Below the pieces are notes generated by a model. It saw nothing but the letters and a program-made list of their open reading frames with translations. It was not told the origin of the DNA and searched no databases. The translations under genes were made by a program, and so were the position numbers. Below are positions 60,852 through 64,000 of a stretch of DNA of 64,000 nucleotides, one piece after another. Position 1 is the stretch's first letter. Every line of letters begins with the position of its first letter. Source of the stretch: Sialis fuliginosa (lineage: Eukaryota; Arthropoda; Insecta; Megaloptera; Sialidae); the NCBI GenBank assembly GCA_961205875.1, contig OY540822.1:7194501-7258500 (forward strand), given 5' to 3'.

Positions 60852-61552
60852 CCCGGGAAAAAATTTCAGATCTGAAGTGATCTCGGTTGATCTTCATTTT
60901 GGAACAAATCAGATCTTTGTAGATAAATAAACTTTTGTCTACCTTAAATAACAAATTAATACACGTATACTATATAGAAACCTTGTTTATAATTTAATCA
61001 ATAAAAAAAAAATTGTACAGAAACGTATTGAATGATATTTGAGGCCCGTGTATTAAATTAATAAATAAATTCACAACACACCCCCTGTCACAGATGAAGG
61101 GTTGTAATTGGTCTCATTCGATCCAGCGGGAAAAATACTTCGGGATACTAGGTGAATTTTTCTCTGTTTCGCTACTTATGGTATTCATTATAGAAAATCG
61201 TAAATATCTCGATTCCTGTGCTAGATAGAGGGTTGTTTTGCCCCCCACACCCCTAGTATCCCGAAGTATTTTTCCCGCTGGATTGAATGAGACCAATTAC
61301 AACTCTTCATCTGTGACAGGGGGTGAGTTGTGAATTTATTTATTAATTTAATACACGGGCCTCAAATATCATTCAATACGTTTCTGTACAATTTTTTTTT
61401 AATTGATTAAATTATAAACAAGGTTACTATATAGGTAGTATATGTGTATTTGTTATTTAAGGTAGACAAAAGTTTATTTATTTACAAAGATCTGATTTGT
61501 TCCAAAATGAAGATCAACCGAGATCACTTCAGATCTGAAATTTTTTCCCGGG
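60852..61552. mobile_element. Large hairpin, two 300-base inverted arms
   Basis: Arm 60852-61151 and arm 61253-61552 are inverted copies separated by a 101-base spacer. The outer ends are CCCGGGAAAAAATTTCAGAT and the inner ends CGGGATACTAG. By eye the arms agree everywhere except about half a dozen single substitutions and one patch of small indels (around 60960-60990 and its partner). No coding frame. No clear target duplication beyond a possible CA on both sides. It is probably a fold-back transposon or a recent inverted duplication. Confidence 0.85.
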
Positions 61553-62926
61553 CAATTTTTCTCCGTTAACGTAACTGTACGGATCACCGACCCTGCATGT
61601 AAAACCGACCGGTATAGTTTTTTTTAAATAATTTAAATTTAACGATATCTACAAAGCAAATGAATTTCAAAAATCAAAAAATGATGTCTCTTTCGTACAT
61701 CAAAAAACAACACATGTTTGTTTTCACTCTTGCCAATCACTTAATCGTATGAAACCATCAGGTGGAGTCTTGTTAATACAAAGTGTTAGATAAATGTTTA
61801 AGAAAGTGTCTAATTTAGTTAAGTTAGTTATAAATTAACAGGTAAGATTAATTAAATACTATGCTTAAATCCGTTTTTCATATATATTAATGAACCGTTA
61901 TCAATAGCTTTTTTTATTTATTTAATGACATAAAATAAAATAAAACCCTTGTTTCTTTTTGTCGCGAATTAGGTACATCTTAATTATTATAGTCCAAAAT
62001 TACGACCTGTTGGTCGGAATTGCAGAAAATTTATTTTGAAATAATAATCAAGTTACAAAATATACTATGTACATAGAACTATGTAAGTATTTTTATTTTA
62101 AATTTACAACTGATAAATAGTGTTGTAATCTAAATACGACCAATTATATGAGTTCAGTATTAGCTTTTTAATGAATATAAACTCTATCCATATATACATT
62201 TTATGTTACTATTTTTAACGTTAATCTTTACCTGTATAAATTCAAATAAAGGTTGAATTATCCTATATGTTGCATAAACTAATCATTTAGACAGTAACAA
62301 AACGTTTTTGGGAGATTATTTTAAATTTTAAATGAATAGTTTTTTTTAATAAAAGGTATAATTTTCATAAAAGTAATAATCGTATTTTGGTTCATTAATA
62401 TTGAGTAGTATGTCCTAATTCCGACTTCAATAATCTACCTACTGCAAACTTTTTTCTTTTTGATCTCATTATTGTTATTAATATTTTCTGATAAGCAGAT
62501 TATTTGGGTTTTTATTATACTATTTTTGAAGATAGTTATATTTTTTAAGAAATATTAAGTAAAAATTATTTTTATGTTATATTGCTCATAAAATTTAAAA
62601 TAAACCTATTTTTCAATATATCACAGTTTTATTTATAATTATAGAAAAAAAAAGTTACAGGTCGCATGTCAGTCGGAATTAAAACCCCAAGACGGAATTA
62701 TGTTAAGGTGTCGGAAATTCGTACAGTTACGTTATTTCATAGAACTGTAAGTAAAAGCAACTGAATGTCAAAATGCAAATTTTCTTCTGTCATTCATATT
62801 TGTCCACTCCTGTTCTAAATTTATAAATGCAATATTGAGCAACACTATCTTCTAACCAAGTAATCTATATTAGAAAATTTGACCAATGTACTTGTTACTA
62901 AAAGAATTTATTTTGTTTAATTCCAG
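61553..62926. other. Probable intron upstream of the Ig exon
   Basis: A+T-rich with no open frame of note. It ends in a T-rich tract and ttccag at 62921-62926, the acceptor of the Ig exon. Confidence 0.6.
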
Positions 62927-63226
62927 ATGTTCCAATTCCCACCATCAACTTCACCACCGAAGCTGGAGCCAACATCAGTATACCTTGCCCAGGTATAACC
63001 GAGCAATCTTTGGTCCAAGAGCTTGAATGGCGCTTGTATGAAAATGGTGCCAGACTGGCGCATTTAATGGGCGTTGTGTCTATTTTGCACCGGGACAGAG
63101 TAAGCTTAGTTCAGGACACATACGCTCTGAATTTTCAACCGGTGACGGCTAAAGACAGTAGCGAATATATTTGTCTTTTCAACAGTCGGCCAAAACCTGA
63201 AGCGGTTGTCAAACTGTTCGTGTTAG
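62927..63226 (+). CDS. Internal exon encoding one immunoglobulin-like domain
   Basis: An exon of exactly 300 bases, preceded by a pyrimidine-rich stretch ending in ttccag and followed by gtaatc. Two bases complete a codon from the previous exon and one base starts a split codon at the end, so both junctions are phase 1, as usual for shuffled Ig-domain exons. The 99 full codons show the Ig signature: Cys at codon 20 (context IPCPG), Trp at 34 (LEW), and the D-x-S-x-Y-x-C motif at 76-82 (DSSEYIC), giving 62 residues between the two cysteines as in V- or I-set domains. Two N-glycosylation sequons (NFT at 7, NIS at 15) fit an extracellular location. Base composition is clearly less A+T-rich than its surroundings. 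No other exon of the gene is visible in the window. The protein is probably a cell-surface or secreted adhesion or receptor molecule. I do not recognise the specific gene. Confidence 0.93.
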
Positions 63227-63555
63227 GTAATCTAAATTTAAATTAATTCTCACTTTAATATTATCTTTTGTTTGACTATGAAAAAAATTTTAAAATGGCA
63301 TCCGTTAACCATAACCGACTAGATTAAGATTTAAATGATTGAAAAATATCTCAATTATTACTAGTGACTCTGCTCTTTTAGTCTTTGGCTTCGATTCTTA
63401 TTTAGATTAGATAAATATTATTAAAAAATGAAAATTTCTGAATACGGGACTGACAATGTGTGATAATATTTACTGAAATATATCTATTAATAAATTTTTA
63501 TTTTAAAATATCAATATTTTGCATTATATTAATTGTACTTAATTGTTATTTATTA
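63227..63555 (+). other. Probable intron downstream of the Ig exon
   Basis: It begins with the donor gtaatc. The reading frame stops soon after (codons LNLN then a stop), consistent with intron sequence. Confidence 0.65.
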
Positions 63556-63605
63556 TATTTTAGCCTGACGATGATTCTGTGAATCGAAAGCTTGCGATTA
63601 CCTTT
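63556..63605 (+). ncRNA. Degenerate hammerhead-like motif, possible Penelope-type relic
   Basis: CTGACGA (63565-63571) fits the hammerhead core CUGANGA. After one extra T, GATTC (63573-63577) pairs with GAATC (63581-63585) around a TGT loop, and GAAA follows at 63586-63589, the second core element. The expected U-H cleavage position after a short stem III is not clear (AGC-TT-GCG). Hammerhead motifs of this kind are known in Penelope-like retroelement termini. Only about 50 bases are recognisable. Confidence 0.3.
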
Positions 63606-63625
63606 TCTTAAATAAATGTATATTT

Positions 63626-64000
63626 CAGGGCTTCGAACCGGAACTGAACCGAAAACCGGAAAAACCGTTATTTTTTGCCGGAACGAAAACCGGAACAGAA
63701 CCGAAATAAAAATATCGGTTTTTACGGTTCAGTACATGTTAAAATACGTGCGTTAACATGATCTTATTTCCCACTTCAATTGTCGTTCGGACTATAATAC
63801 AAGTACCATAAAATGTTCAAAATTCTGGTAGAAAAAAAAATTTAATACAAATAATTTATTTTAATTAATCACTCGGAGCTGAACCGGAAACCGAAAAAAC
63901 CGGAAAAACCGTTATTTTTTGCGGAACAAAAACCGGAACCGAAATATATTTTTTTACTCGAACCGGAACGAAAACCGAAACGAAAAAAATAACGGTTCGA
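63626..64000 (+). mobile_element. hAT-like MITE, CAGGGCTTCGAACCGG family, copy 4, cut by the window edge
   Basis: It starts CAGGGCTTCGAACCGG and is collinear with copy 3. The window ends within the right terminal repeat (..AACGGTTCGA), about seven bases short of the expected end, so the target duplication (left flank gtatattt) cannot be checked. It lies 400 bases downstream of the Ig exon, probably in its intron. Confidence 0.92.

Overview
This is a 64 kb, strongly A+T-rich (about three quarters A+T by eye), gene-poor eukaryotic window. Short non-autonomous DNA transposons, fold-back elements, phase-1 splice junctions and relics typical of arthropod genomes point to an insect. A hemipteran is my best guess, but nothing here proves it. 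There is no bacterial-style gene density, no operon, no CRISPR array, and no tRNA or rRNA gene that I can support.

The only convincing piece of a living protein-coding gene is near the right edge. It is a 300-base exon (62927-63226, + strand) with AG/GT borders and phase 1 at both ends, encoding one immunoglobulin-like domain of a secreted or surface adhesion-type protein. Sequence to its left is probably intron or upstream sequence of that gene. A possible broken gene lies at 29066-29539 (three matching reading-frame pieces, membrane anchor at the start). A small transposase relic lies at 30833-30937.

The rest is a mosaic of mobile-element debris. At least eight hAT-like miniature elements (MITEs) have exact 8-base target duplications: 4444, 5154, 12181, 14998, 33000, 33460, 38672 and 40054. 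One family of about 325-390 bp occurs four times, the last copy running off the right edge. TA-flanked elements include two pogo/Tigger-type copies in opposite orientation (6108, 22548), a deleted Tigger element with a helix-turn-helix remnant (30615), mariner-like MITEs (46915, 54409), and two larger elements starting GGGGAGA (12912, 25953). Two copies of a TTAA-flanked, piggyBac-like MITE lie at 37764 and 48851. Fold-back structures are prominent: 1-330, 1543-2328, 56245-57282, and a striking hairpin with two 300-base arms at 60852-61552.

Layout: 1-8.6 kb fold-back and hAT elements with G tracts; 8.6-12 kb mostly featureless; 12-16 kb nested elements; 16-24 kb mostly plain sequence with a 160-bp tandem repeat and a pogo-type copy; 24-29 kb nested elements in a triplicated 208-bp unit; 29-34 kb pseudogene, Tigger relic and paired hAT copies; 34-50 kb scattered MITEs; 50-60 kb mostly plain with one large fold-back element; 60-64 kb the 300-base-arm hairpin, the Ig exon and a terminal hAT copy. 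The parts do not form a pathway. The main biological story is nested, non-autonomous transposon accumulation around one large intron or intergenic region.
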